Assembly (NCBI RefSeq): GCF_050908995.1
Contig: NC_135128.1
Span: 10,445,114 to 10,509,113, forward strand
Reading direction: 5' to 3'
DNA: 64,000 bases
Origin: Andrena cerasifolii
Taxonomy: Eukaryota; Arthropoda; Insecta; Hymenoptera; Andrenidae
The notes under the pieces were generated by a model that had not been told where the DNA came from, made no database searches, and worked only from the letters and a program-made list of their open reading frames with translations. Position numbers and translations under genes: made by a program. This document shows, in pieces, positions 48,472 through 61,700 of the stretch. Numbering within the stretch: the first letter of the stretch is position 1; the number at the start of each line of letters is the position of its first letter.

Positions 48472-48877
48472 TTAAGAGTCCTTGTAGAAAATGCTGTAAG
48501 TGCCAAAAAATAAAATTTTTCTGGATAGAGAGAAAACGTCCCTGACTTTAAATTATTTGCGGAATTTGATTTGCTTTGATTGCTAAATATGCTTGAGTAT
48601 GCAAGAAGCCAAATGCATCATAAAATTTTCTATTTTTTGCACTGATATAATCCAAATTCATGAAAAAAATAATTGTATTTGTAGAAGTACCAATTCTGAC
48701 CTTCTATCGCTCGAAATACCAGCGGTACCATCTTTTAGCGCTATCTGTAACTTCTTTTCAAAGGAAAATTGCATTAAAATTCTATACTATAGTATTTCCA
48801 TTTACACTTAGACCATTTTCCGGTTAAAAAAAAAATTAATTTTGGCACTTAAAAGTGTTTTCTACAAGGACTCTTCA
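48472..48877. mobile_element. Non-autonomous DNA transposon, 406 bp, with ATAAT flanks
   Basis: Left TTAAGAGTCCTTGTAGAAAA and right-inward TGAAGAGTCCTTGTAGAAAA differ at one base. Both continue to AAGTGCCAAAA. The same five bases, ATAAT, lie outside each end (48467-48471 and 48878-48882). There is no coding capacity. I cannot assign the superfamily from the ends. A related end lies at 36149-36179. Confidence 0.7.
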
Positions 48878-48882
48878 ATAAT

Positions 48883-51800
48883 CATTCAATTGCCTAAAAA
48901 TTCTATAAGTTCTTGACTTGAAAATTTCTCGAGTCGAAGAGTGAAAACAGATTCTTATTAAATTCACAAAACTACGCTCTGCACAAGTGTCTCGTGAGGT
49001 TTGCTTCCCCCCGTGCACGGTCACTCCATGGAAGCCTGCGGAGCCAAATTTTCCCGCGCATGGAGACCTCTGCTGCATTACGAGGACGACGTATCTTCCT
49101 ATCTACCGTCTTATCTGTCGCCTTCCGATATCCAACCGATCCTCCCTCTCGATATCTGCCAGAAGGTAAAGATTGCAGGCGAGCACGTACACCGTACATC
49201 AAGTGTGTGCACAGAGAGTTTCCTTTTCTATCTATGGTGATTCCATGGGATCCGCTCTATATTTGCGTTTGCCACAAGGTGCGTCGTCACCGTGCGCGAT
49301 TGTCACGAACGTGTCACGGACTGTCACCTGCCAAATTGGCAAACAGCCTTATCGAGGGCCGACACACGGAAAGTGTCACTCCTCGTGGACGGCGATCGGC
49401 TTTTCCATTCCCGATATCAGAAATTCCGCCGTTCTCGTAATTCCCTGCAAATGCTCCTCAATTTTATCATTTTTTTTCTCACTTACTACTTAAGATAAAT
49501 AACTGAAACAAAGGAGAAAAAATAGCTACATATTAGCTCTACTTCACACATTTTTTTCCGAATTTTAAATCAATTAATACGACTAGAAAAAAATAATTTG
49601 TGCTTTGCGGGTGGTTTTTGCTGACAACCTTTCGAGTGACACAGGCGAAAAAACTCAGGGTTAATACTTTGTTATGTAACTATCAGGTATTAAAATTTTT
49701 AAATGATCGAGGAACATAGTTAATTAACACCACAACGACGGCGGCCGAAGACGTTCACTAATCATCCCCTGCAGCACACGGCGATGCGTGGAGGCTTCTC
49801 ACGGACAGGAAGGATCGCCCTGTTTGCCGAGGATTCCTCCGACCTGTCGCGACCTGGTTTATCGCGACACAGCTTTGTTTGGCCGTTATCATCCGTGTTT
49901 TCAACGGGCGAAGGACGACGAGCCGCACATTCCACGGCGCAGAACATGTTTTATCGCGTCGTTTGTCGTGCCTTCGGATTAACCGCTGTTTAAAAACGAT
50001 ACGGCCGAGATGCCGCAAGGATGATTCGTAACCGCAGGTCGGCACACGTTCCCTTCTTCTTGGGAAGACCGTTCGAGGGGCTGCTTCCTTGTTATCTCCG
50101 CTACACGTGTTTCGTCGAACGAAACCGCGCGTCGCGTCGTTTTCCATCGTTTCCCCGCGCCTATCTCCTTCGCCTTGATCTGCGCATCTGCGAGATCTTG
50201 ATCGGTTCGAAGTGGAACGGAGGAGTCTCAGTCTGCTGGAGGAGAGCACTGTAACATCGATACACCTTCGGTGACTCTGGAGTTTGGGGTGGAAGAAATT
50301 AGGCAGGGGTGTTTTTTATGATACGATCATTTTCCATTTCAAAATGGAACTGTACAAGCTGGAATCGTGAATCGTACAGAGCTGTAATTTGAGTTCAGGA
50401 GGGGTAGCAGTGAGGAGTGAAGGATACTCGTTAATCTGTTTTCGACGATTTCAAGTGGCTTTCTAAGCAACAGCCCACTTTTCGCTCAAGACACAAACGG
50501 TTCGCGCTGAGGGGAGGTCCCAACGCGCCTTTAAGACCATTATGGAAACCGGTCTTTAGTCTCACAGTCTTTGCTCCGTATCCAGGAGGCGAAGGGCCGT
50601 GAAGCTCTTCAGGGTAGTCAAGGTGTCTGTTACGTCGGTGTCAATTAGGCCCAGCGCTTGGAGGCGTGATCGACCGTGAAAAATGCCTGCGGTCACTTTG
50701 TTGGATCTTGTAAATCAAATCTCATTGATTCCACGTCTCCTTTCTTCGGCTCCTTTCACCCCTAGGCGAGACTGCCGCCGAGAAAAGAGAAATTCTACCG
50801 GGAATCCTCGCCACAGAAATATCCTCCTCTGTTTTCTCACATCTCGGCATTTGATTCTTTAAAAAAAAAATGATTTTCAAAAAATCGCTGTCATCTCTGC
50901 ATAAAAGTCAGCACAAAAATTTTGAAAACCATGTATTACGTACAAAAACGCACCCCGTCCGTTTCTAAAAATCACCAGACCTCTGCTTCATTCACGATCG
51001 TTACAGTGTAGTAATAGCGAGTCCCTAAGCGCCAGCGATAACCGATCGCCAGGCAAACATGTCGTGATCGGAGCCGTACGTCGTGACCCTTCTTGAAATA
51101 GTTCATCGTGGAAAGCACCACCTGCCGGCCCACGCATCGCAGCGGCCGAAATAATCAGGTACGAAGTCTATTGGCCCATTAGAGTGCATGATACATCGTA
51201 TTAGCTCGTGGCAAGGAACACGATGCCATTAGGGAGATTGAATCGACTCGCCTCGTGCGCGAGGCGAACGTCGGAGGGAGGGAGAGTGGCTACGCGACGA
51301 GGAAAGGAGAGTGTGTTTATCTACGTCATATAAGCATACGTAAGATGGGGTAGAAGCACCGCGACCATGGGTGGAACCGAGAGACCACGTGGCCGAGGAG
51401 CATGTGTTTTCGGAGTGAGTAGGTACTTTTCTGCCATCTGCTTCGGAAGCTTTGGACCGATAGGTGCGGTGTGTTTGATAAATACTTCGAGGGGAGGCAA
51501 ACGATCGTAGGAAACACGGGTAAGAAATTAATAGAGCGGCTGATGGTGGAACGACGATCGAAACACGAAGGGGTGATCGGTAATAGGATTCCTAGCTTCC
51601 CCCTGGAACCTTTTCTCTTATACCTTTACTCGTGATAACGAGGATCCTGCGCCCTTGAATTCCGCGATGCGGAGATTAAAGGCGCGAGATGTGGTTAATT
51701 TGGGAGCAGAGAAGGACTCGGGGGCGGAAAATAGAACCGTGTTTCCAAGTTTTCCGGAAGCGTGCCGGGCGCGTGCGGCTTCCTTGTCCACGGAAGAGCC

Positions 51801-54800
51801 TTCCTCCGTCTATTTCTGAGCGTGGCTGAATTACGTGCTCCATAAGCGTCGGCGCCTTAAAGCGTCGCCCAGAGCAAACAGCGCGTGTTGATGTTTTGTC
51901 GAAATTTTGGTGAAGAGTATCGCACCCTCGCCACATCACTCCGCAAGGGGTGTCGAAGGATTTCCAAAAATAATGCCAAAAGCGTCGGAAGTCACGAAGC
52001 TTGCTAGCCCCACGGATCGCAACGACACCCTCGTGCACCGCTTAATATTCCATAACCAAGGCGAGACGCTCGCAAAAGTCGGTTACCAACAGGAAGTCCC
52101 CGCGTCCTCAATGACGTCTCCAACGAGCCACACGACTCTTTCTTCTCCGCCACCCAGCTGGATCGTTGCTCGGCCGCCCTTCGACTGCATTCTGCGAATT
52201 CAAAAAAGCCCGCGGGTTGAAAAAAAAAAGAAGGTGGAAAAGAGTGGAGGGGTGGAAGAAGAGAAGCTTGTAACTTCATCCGTGGCGAATAAGTGATATT
52301 CGCGCCGCCCATGATTCCTCACGCACACGTTTTACCGGGGGCACAGTCGGCTTCGTGGCGCTCATTGTTCGCGGTGCAGACGACAGAGGTGGAGGAGAAG
52401 ATGAAGGGTGGGCAGACTGGCGGGAGGAGAGGGTGTTTAGAATTTCATTTCCGGGCATTCGAGCCAGCTCGCCGAGGAGAAGGACGTCTCCGCGCACGGG
52501 AGACGACGAGACCAGCCACGCATCTGTCCGCAGATGCCGAGCAGATGCACGCGCGCCTCGAACCAGCTCGAGCAATGCGCGTGCGGTCTAATTGCAACCC
52601 TTCCGCCGAGGGTGAATTCGCATTGTCGCGAAACTTCATTCATGCCTCTGGCCACTGAACGAGCCATGGGGGGACGGTCGAAGACCCAGCCTCCCTCCGG
52701 AAGTGGTTGCCTCCGCGATCGGAGCAACAAGTAAGGAGTCGGGATCACTGTTCCCTTGCTTCGCTCTTAATCGTCACGTTAATTGGGTCAGATACTCGCG
52801 CAACGTAAAATATCTGAAGAACTTGGTCACCCGAAGTGATGGGGGTAGGTCTTTATTAGCTTACAATTAGTGATGAGAGTATAAAATGATTAACCATTTC
52901 CAAGGACTACGTAGGAGCGAGAATGACGCGACGAGCTAAAGTTCAGGGGGTTGCACTTTAACGTTTGCACTGTGATTCAGAGCCTGCAGATTGAAGTGAT
53001 TCACAGACACAGTTGTCGAAGAGTATTTCCTTTAAGAGATAGGGTTTTCAATATCGCGCGATGCAAACTGACGTTCAGAAGTAAAATCTCGCGGCCAGGT
53101 TCTCGAAAGCAGATTCTTCCAGTCCACGAGACGGCGACATTGCGGTTTTCCTTTTATTGTGCCGGACACCCCCGCCAGAGAGGAAGAGATTTGAAGGAGC
53201 GCGAAGGGGAGGCTTCCTTCGGCACGCTTCTCGGAAACTAGGTCCTAAGATCAACCTACCGACAGATGCAAAAATTCGACGGAGAATCAGTGCCCCGCTG
53301 CCTCACCTGTCTACACACTTCTTCTTGGTCCTCCGCTTCTTGCATCTTGGAAATAGAAGCCCAGGGCCGCGTCCTGCAGGTTGAAGAACCGGCTAGCCAG
53401 AACTGCGCCAGGATCCCTGACGGATCCGCTGGCTGCTGGGACCCTCGCTCGGCTCCGTGCCTGTGTCACCTCGACTGCTAGACCCTCTGACAAAAGAAGT
53501 CCCCGGACGCCTTTGTCGGTTCCTTTGCCCGGTTCTTTGTGAAATCCTCTCTATTCAAGGCTCTGGACCATTCATGGTACGCACCGTCTAAGAACGGAGC
53601 GCGGCAAGTGCGTACTGCCTTGCGTAAACGGCGCACAAGTGTATACCCGAAAGGACCAGGTTCTGGAGGTCCTGCGGCAAAGGGACTTTTAAAGTCCTCC
53701 CCCGGACAACGCTCGCTGAAACCACTCGGGTGGACTTTAAACCCTCAGCTGTACTTATTAGGTACTCCACGGTTAACCCACTTACTTCCTGCTGATATCA
53801 GCCGCGAGTTGTTGCAATTAATATTACATATTGTGAGCGGCACATAGGTTTCCGTGATTCATTGTAGGTAGCTTTTACGGTAGATGATAATCAGATCGAT
53901 TGATGCGGATGCAAGTACCACATTAGGATCGAAGGATTAGCATTTGGTGTTTAAATGTTATTCACTTTAGTACTGTTTAATTTAGAGTATCGGTATTTTA
54001 ATATTTCGCGGTTCTTTCGCGTGATTTTGAATTCCATCGAAGAAGTAGCACGGTGTGTTGGAAGCCCAGGAAAGGTTTAAGAGGCATTTACATTGGAAGC
54101 ACCCCCCGTCCGAGGGCCACGAAAGATACTTCCTACTCGATGTTTAGAGACGGACCCTTGGCCTAGATGGGCCCTAATTTCGTTGGGCCCTTAAAAGAAA
54201 ATACTCCCCCCAGCGTGGAGAGAAGGGGCTAGAGTGCAAGGGGCAAGCGAGGCCACGTGTCTCAGCGCGTGCCGGAAGTGACCAACCGGATGCAGACATC
54301 CGAAACGGTCTCTCTCGTTCCCGTCCAATCGAGGATACGCCTTCAGCCAGCTTTGTTCTCCGTGGATTATGCCGATCTCCTTTTCGACCAGTCTCTCGCA
54401 TCTAAAGAAGGGTTGCTAAATGCTAGATGTACCTCTCGATAAAACCACATCTGTTCTTGGGTGGCATTGTTGTGCAGAAAACGTGTGTTGATTGGAAACT
54501 GAATTCTAAAGCATAGCCTAACGTCTTTGAGGCGTTGATGATCTAGCAGATTCCTCGAGGGTACTTCGTTAGAAATAATTGAGCTAATTAATGGTTGGGG
54601 ATATTGTAAAAATTTCTTTCAACCTCTTTTCCTTATGGTGGTAATTGTACATACGTCTCTGATTGAATATTGAATGAAGAACATTACCGAGAAGGAAATC
54701 TTGCAGCGCACCACGCGCGCAACCTGACGAATTTCTGAGGGAAGCTGGGAGGAGGAAACAGTTGTTTAAAAAGGAGAGTGGCACACTTAAAGTTTTCAAC

Positions 54801-57800
54801 GGGCACGTAACACGATCCGCACCGTCTGTTTCGGCCGACGCTTATTAGCAAAGTGCTCGAGAGAGAGCGGCTGCACTTGACCACAGGAAACAGCCATCTT
54901 CTCTTCCCCATCTCTGGATAAACAAGATTCCTGAACCTGCAGTATCTTCGAAGAAATCTTAAAAGTTCACCTCCGCTGCGCGGTGAAAATACCAGAGAAG
55001 GCTTCGCGGGATGATTAACTGTTACCGACTTCGTTCGTGGAAATGGAATCTAATCCAAAATAGAGGGGCAACAATGAACCCTTTGAAGTCCTATATGCAA
55101 GCTGGCCGGTGAAGAAGCGAAGCCATTCACTGCCACGAGTAGCGTACTATTTTCGTCTGAATTCAACCCTTGTGCATATCGTTGCCCCTCTCTTCCGCTC
55201 GGTCCAGGGCGACTTTCACCGATGGCACGCGTCCGTTTCGAAATCCCTGCTGAAAGGGGGCGAAGCCACACGCCGCGCGGAAACGCTCGCGCTCTGCCCT
55301 TATTATTTGTCGCGCACATGCTCCCACCCCTCTGCATCCGCGCGATGACCGTTGGATTTCTCTGATACGCTCCAAGCTCCACCACGAAAATCGATATTTA
55401 TTACCAGTATGCGTTCCGGGATCGTCGGTCTCCCTTTGACTCACCAAAGCCATCGGTACTCTTCGGCAGCTTCGACACATTTCATCCCCGATCCTCTCCC
55501 CTATCAGAAACAACGCCCATGCTCCGCAGAGAACAAGAGAAACTCGATCCAGAGGAACTTCCTCCGCGAAGGACGGTGAAAAGATATCAGAGACGATCTC
55601 GCCCCCGTGCCTCGGTGTTCAGCCACCCCGTCGAAGCAAGAAGTCGACGTTCATTCATCGCTGCGAAAGCTGATCGAGTCGCGCGCGTCGCCTCTGCCAG
55701 GGGTTTTCCGGTGCTGGAACACTGGGGCGGGCCTTAACGGTAAGCGCGTCTGCGTCTTGAGAAGGCGACGCTCCTCTCCCGATGGGTGAAAAATAATGGA
55801 GCGCGAGGGGAGGAAGACCGAGTCGGAGACGATGGAAGAAGGAGGTATGCACCCCGCCCCCGCTCGTGTGGGGCACGCGCCCGCCACGAACTGAGGGGAG
55901 CCCACACCTGCCCCTGCGGCTCATTGTACGCCAAAAACCCCAGCCAACCCCCTCCTAGACAAAACTAGACCCCCGTGCAGGGGCTGCTAGGCTCCGAGCT
56001 GCCAGCCAGCCAGCATCTGCTGGAATCTGCGACGAGGGATGCGACGAGGGCGATAGGTTATTATTGGCATTGTGCTCTCTCCGGGGTAACGCACACACGT
56101 GGCCCGACCAACCACCCCGACGCCGTGCGTGCACGCTCGCAGGGATGTGTGCATGTACCTGGAAGGCACATGTGTCCCAGGGTGCCGATGGACCCAGGCA
56201 AAAGGTGCACATGCATCTGTCCGCGTTTCGCGTGCATCGGCACCCAGCGAACCTCCCCTACCATTCTCGACGGTGTCTAAAAGCCACCCTCTCCGCGCAC
56301 AGGCGTTCGTTGATGGCTCCTCCGCGTGTGTCGGCTTTTAACGGTCCCGTTGCGCGGCTTTGGGGGTTGCTTCGGGCGGAGGCACGACACTGGGGAGTGT
56401 GTTCTTTTGGAATTTAGCCGATTGCCGCGAGGGATCTGTTTGACTGGTTTTTAGCGAAAGTTGTCGGGGGTTTTTAGGGGTCGTTTTGTTGGGTTTTGCG
56501 AGCCTCCTTTTTTACGATACTGAGTGGTGAAGGGGGAGGTTTAATGGTGGAATAACTGGAGGTTGATAAGCTGTTTATTAAGCAAGGAAGAAATATGTTG
56601 GCAGAAATCCACGCTTTGAGAAATGTTCAGATTTGTTTGAAGTTCTCCAAGCTTTCTAATTCCCTGCACCTTTGTGTCGTAATTACCACTGAAGACTATT
56701 CAAGCGTCGGGCAGACGAGAACCACCAGCAGCCATTGAAGTGCTCGCTTCTTTCTAGCAGGGTGAAACGAGCGACGATGAACTTGAGAACTAGCTACTGA
56801 ATAATGAGCTACCCCTGCGGCGATTTCGAGTGCCCGAACGTATATACTCGTGTAATTCAATTCTACGATTCGATTCTCACGGGTCCGGGCAAGAGAGGCT
56901 GTAGTAGCCTTCCTCGTGAAACTCTTTCTCTCCTCCCCTGTTCACGATGTAACGACGACAGGTATATGCATAAGAAACGAGGAGAAAGAAAAGCATCGGG
57001 CGTTCCTATTAGCGCTCACGCGATGATTGGCGTGAGTGAGCACTCGAGAAACGATTCTCCGTCTGGCAGAAGGAGTCCTCCGCCTCTTTCCTCGCCGCGC
57101 AATGAAATTATATTGCCCTCTTCTCGGCCGTGGAGCGGAATACAAGGCCCGTATGTGTATATAAATCGCGCCGGAACTCTAAAGTATCTAGATCGTCGTC
57201 TGTACGTGGACCGGCCATTATTCGTCGTGCACCTGGACACTCGAGAGCACCGTGAAGATTTGCAATCACCTCCGTTTACACCGGTGCTACCTTTTGTGAC
57301 CACCCTTCAGCGGGGTCAGCCCGTGCAAAGGAATCGAGATTTCCGTTGCGGGCCGAGTTGCCCGCTAATCTTCTGCTCCGTGCCATTGTTTCACCTGACT
57401 GACGGAGGAACGGATGTGGAAGCTGTCTGCACCGTGCTCTAACAGCCCTTGGCCCGTTAATACCGAATCGGGCTGCTTCAACGTATTGTAGATAGGGTAA
57501 ATCCGGGGGTGTCGGTACGGCAGGGGAGCTGGTACAGTTGCTATATTTCAGACTCTACGTCCGAATGCGTTAAAGTGCAGAAGAAGAGAAACAGTTGAAT
57601 GAATACTTTGCTTCCTCCTGCGCATTTCTGGATTTATAGATTGAAATTACATCTAACTTCTTTTATCAAACAGTAGCGTATAGAATTGTATTTAAAATGC
57701 ACTTCAAAGTTCATTTTCGTTTAATGCTTTTAGTAATAAGATAGTAGAGGTATTGAGTTGAGGTATTAATGCTTCCTTTAAAAGCTAACGAGAGGACGAG

Positions 57801-58292
57801 GTGGCACAGTTATGATTGGGATAAATTTTTCACTTTGAAATTCTGGGTGAGTGGGTGACTCACTTTCTAAACTTAGTATATAAACGCTAATCTAGTATGT
57901 CAGGGATATCAGTAGGTATATCACTAATCCCCAGAATAATTAATACCTAATACTTTAGCTGGAAGTATTAGAAATAGGATAAAGCTATCAGGTAGACCAC
58001 GTTGGATGCATAATAATTAGCAGCAAAGAAAGCAGACTGAACTCTTACGAATTCAATAGTAATGATTTATTCTCCAGTAAGACTATAATAACAAAATAAC
58101 AAGGATCTTTCAAAGTGTTCGTGGAACTCATCTGAAGAATCCTAACTCCCTTGAATTTCAAGCACCCCAACTGCATCGTCCATCAAGCATCAGCAAGCCA
58201 TCAGCAGCACTTCATCAAACCGCGCTGATTGAATCGTCCAATTCATCCAACCACGTGTCCCCTCTCGCGTAGAAATTCCCGTCTCTGTCGCA
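48883..58292. other. Intergenic; no gene recognised
   Basis: About 9.4 kb, largely GC-rich and CpG-rich, with AT-rich interruptions near 49500-49730 and 57600-58100. Frames of 100-210 codons occur, the longest at 56804-57442, but none has a domain. No clear transposon ends or RNA genes were found. Confidence 0.45.
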
Positions 58293-58381
58293 TTATGCAA
58301 GACAGCCGTTTACACCGATGTACACACGTGCCCGGTGCGTGTGCGCACGCATGATTGATAGCCGCGAAGCGTATTAGGTCA
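58293..58381. repeat. Copy A of a duplicated two-core module
   Basis: Shares two cores with 58631-58709: TTATGCAAGA-n-AGC-n-G at the left and a 33-base core at 58349-58381 containing GCATGATTGATAG and GAAGCGTATTAGGTCA. The 33-base core matches at 31 of 33 positions. TGATTGAT fits the known Exd/Pbx-Hox composite site. Confidence 0.7.
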
Positions 58382-58630
58382 GGCCGCGTCACGTCTGCGG
58401 AACTTTCTTCCCAGAATGCGCCTCGAAACGGGGCAGCGCGGTTTCACTGTGCTCGGGAGACTGCTGAAACACTTATGCCCGACACAGGGAGGATAATTAA
58501 CTATCCCCCACAGGCAGGATAATCAATTTTTACACGGTCTTATCGCGCGTACACGCCGCGCTGACTTGGCCCCTGACCGTCTCGATTGAATCGTTTCTGT
58601 TATCCCGATCTACCGAATGCGTGCGCGCGG

Positions 58631-58709
58631 TTATGCAAGAAAGCGGTGGTCGTCGGTGCTCCACGTCTAACGCCGCGCATGATTGATAGTCGGGAAGCGT
58701 ATTAGGTCA
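58631..58709. repeat. Copy B of the duplicated two-core module
   Basis: Partner of 58293-58381. The second core lies at 58677-58709, 328 bases from its partner, while the first cores are 338 bases apart. The spacer has therefore changed length while the cores stayed conserved. Confidence 0.7.
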
Positions 58710-61700
58710 ACGTGCGCTACCATGGTAGCCCTTTCGCGAGAGACGGCGATCGGCGGAGCTGGGCCCGCGCCGGAGAAAGCAACCACGCGAATCTGGGGCC
58801 AGTCACTTTGTCCGGCGTTAAGCACCGTGCACACGTGCCCCCGATTGTTGCGCCGATTGATCGGTCTATTACCCCGTGGCCAGTGTCACCGGTGTCCCGA
58901 TTCGAATCAACAGTTTCGCGAGTAAGAAGAAAGTGTCGACGATGTCGTTGGCGGGCTGGTACACGCGTACCTAACCCCGCGTCGTTGCTGCCGCCGCGGT
59001 ATCTGTTCCTCGAACTTTTGCGCGGGTGTATCGGCCGGGTGGAATTTATAATGTCTCTTTAGTTAGATCGTACGTAGACGCTGTGATCGTTCCGAGATTG
59101 GGAGGTGTTCTTGAAGCAGGGAATGGACAGCGATTTGTTGTCGTTACGTAGTTGAAACATGGATTGGAGAAGTGGTTTTTACAGTTACCCCTGTTGCGTT
59201 TCCCTGAATCCTGTCAACTACACTCTTCCAGCCACGTCATAGAACCTAAAAGTTTGCCGTTAGGAAAGTCACGATAAGACCAGCGAAGGTTTGAATGACC
59301 ACCAAGGAAAATCGCAACATTCCTCCGGAATATTTGCATGAATGCACCGTGAATGGCTTCGAGATCCCCTCAGCTGATCGCCAAGTCTACAGGCACGCTT
59401 CCATCGAACGCGTTCAGAGGTGGCAGTCGCTGACGAGCGAGAGATCCAGGGTAGCTCGGCGAGACGCGCAGCAATAGAGCTTCGCCGGTGAGAAAGGAAG
59501 ATCTACGCTCAGTTCCGCGCTTCCATTTATGGGCGAACCTTAAGGCGGTTTGTCGGCTAGACGTAGGTATGCGATCTCCCGTACACACGCTTAGCTGCGA
59601 GGTCTGGTGAGGAACGAGCTCTCTCGGGGCCCACGCCGCAACAGCAACCCGCGAAGCAATTGTCCTTAGCGGCTGGCTGACTGCCTGTCTGGCTATTACG
59701 CCGGCGCTGATACGAGGATTGTCTTACGCCGTGTTGCCTAGGTGTTTAAGACCGCGCTATTATGTTTCGCGCCGGCGAGGAAGGAGGACGGTGGCCGGGG
59801 CGCGAGGGACGGAAGGGCGCAGTCGCGATAGAGGCGCGCGGAGACACCGAGTCGCTGGAAAGAGGAGAAAGGTACAGATATAGAGGTGAAGGCAAAGAGA
59901 GCAATCGAGGGAACGAGACACCACGGGCGGTGCGAGCGCGGTGAGTTACGAGCGCAGCAGGAAGAAGAAAGACACCCAGCGCTCGCTAATGAGGATCCAG
60001 CTAACTCCGACTGCTTCGACCGCGATTCTTTTCACTCCGCCGCGCCGGAAATCGCGATAGTCGGTAGCCACCCTCGACGCCGTTACGTTCAACCTGGCGG
60101 CGAATAAAAAGCAGCGGACAATCGATTATGAAGGCCACAAAGGAATGAATATGAAGAAGGAGGAAGGGGCTTTCTATGTTCCATGGAAAGTTCGTATCGT
60201 TGACCGCATCTAGAAAAATCGGCAGGAGTCCTGCAGGTAGCGAGAAGACTTTCCAAGCCCGGACGACCGCAAGAACCGGAACCTCGGCTAACACTTGGCT
60301 AACACTTGGCTCCGCTGCTGGACCAGTTAAAGCGAGAGTCGAGCGAGCGTAAGCTCGACGCGCGAGGAACGTAATCTCATTGGCCACGCCGGGACCGCGG
60401 TCTCACCCGATCCACGTGTTGATCGCGCAGCTTCCGACCGCGGTCGCATTGTCCGCGGGCGCAGATTTACTGCGTCCTTTTTCTTCTGCGTGGACAGACG
60501 ATTTTCGTCCCGCGCACGAGTCGTAAGTCCTCATCGCCACCCCCGTGGCTTTCACGCGTTTCCCTCGACCCCTTTGTCCGGGTCCTTAGGCGTTCGTTGC
60601 ACCGCGTTATTCCGCGTTGTGCCACGGATACGGGAAACTTGTATTTATTGCACCGGGTTCTGGCGACATAGTTTCGAACAGGGTCACGTGGAACAATTGA
60701 ATATTCATGGCTTCTCCCGGGACAAAGATCTCTCTGGATTATAAAATTAAGCGACCCCAGTTAGGACCGGACGGGGCAGTTGTCTCCGCGTCGATCATCT
60801 TTCTCCAGCTCTGTCGGTCGTGTCAAAGGTTCAGCTGGGTTTTGGAAGACACTGTTGCTGACCAAAATCCGCCGACGATCTTATTGTCCTTGCGCGCCTC
60901 CTCCGCTTCAGCTGTGGTCCAGCGGAGACAGCTGATGGCACGTGCTCTGGTCTCGAGTATCGATGCCAGGTGGGGGAAGTGCTTTTGCACACTGCAGCCC
61001 GTGGTGCAATGGTGCAATACTGGGATATACTGCGAACCGACAGTGGTTCTCGATCCCCCGTTACTCTGAACAATTCAGACAGGGATATCAACCGCTCTAA
61101 ACCGTTAACATCTCTTTTGGATTACGACTATTCAAATTTCATGAAACCTCCAACTATACTCGCTAGCTCGTTATAGTTACTTAATTAATTAATACACCAC
61201 TGAAGCCAGAATGTCTATCGCAACTTTCCTTTCCTGTTTTTCAGGAAGAAGAACCCTACATGAACTCTAAATCGAATATAGCATTGGAGAGGTGTAGGAT
61301 TGCGATTCTGTCTAATTTTTAGAGATATTCAGGCTCAACAAGGTCGATCCTCCTGATGAGAACCGTCGTTTAGAGTCGCGTGGTACCGACCGTTCTCATC
61401 ACCTGCCTTTTCCGCGTACAATAGAGCGAGAGTACACTCGTTCGGCTAGGTGAGCCGAGGTACGGCATCCCCATTGCCATCCCGAGAGGTCGGGCCACCC
61501 CTCTTCGGGCCGCATACATCCTCATTATGTGTGTTGGCTGCACCCTCCGGAGCCCCGTTGGCTCGTCCCGTGTGCGTGCCACGCACACCAGCCCGCGCTT
61601 GCGCGCTGGCCAACGGGGGAACCCTTCGCCGGGACAGAAACACGATCACACACGCAGCCAGGCAAGCAGGCACGAGGTACAGAAAGGCAGAGATTGACAA

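Noticed and set aside
56804..57442. 212-codon plus-strand open frame
   Set aside because: No domain or conserved motif; composition follows the surrounding GC-rich DNA.
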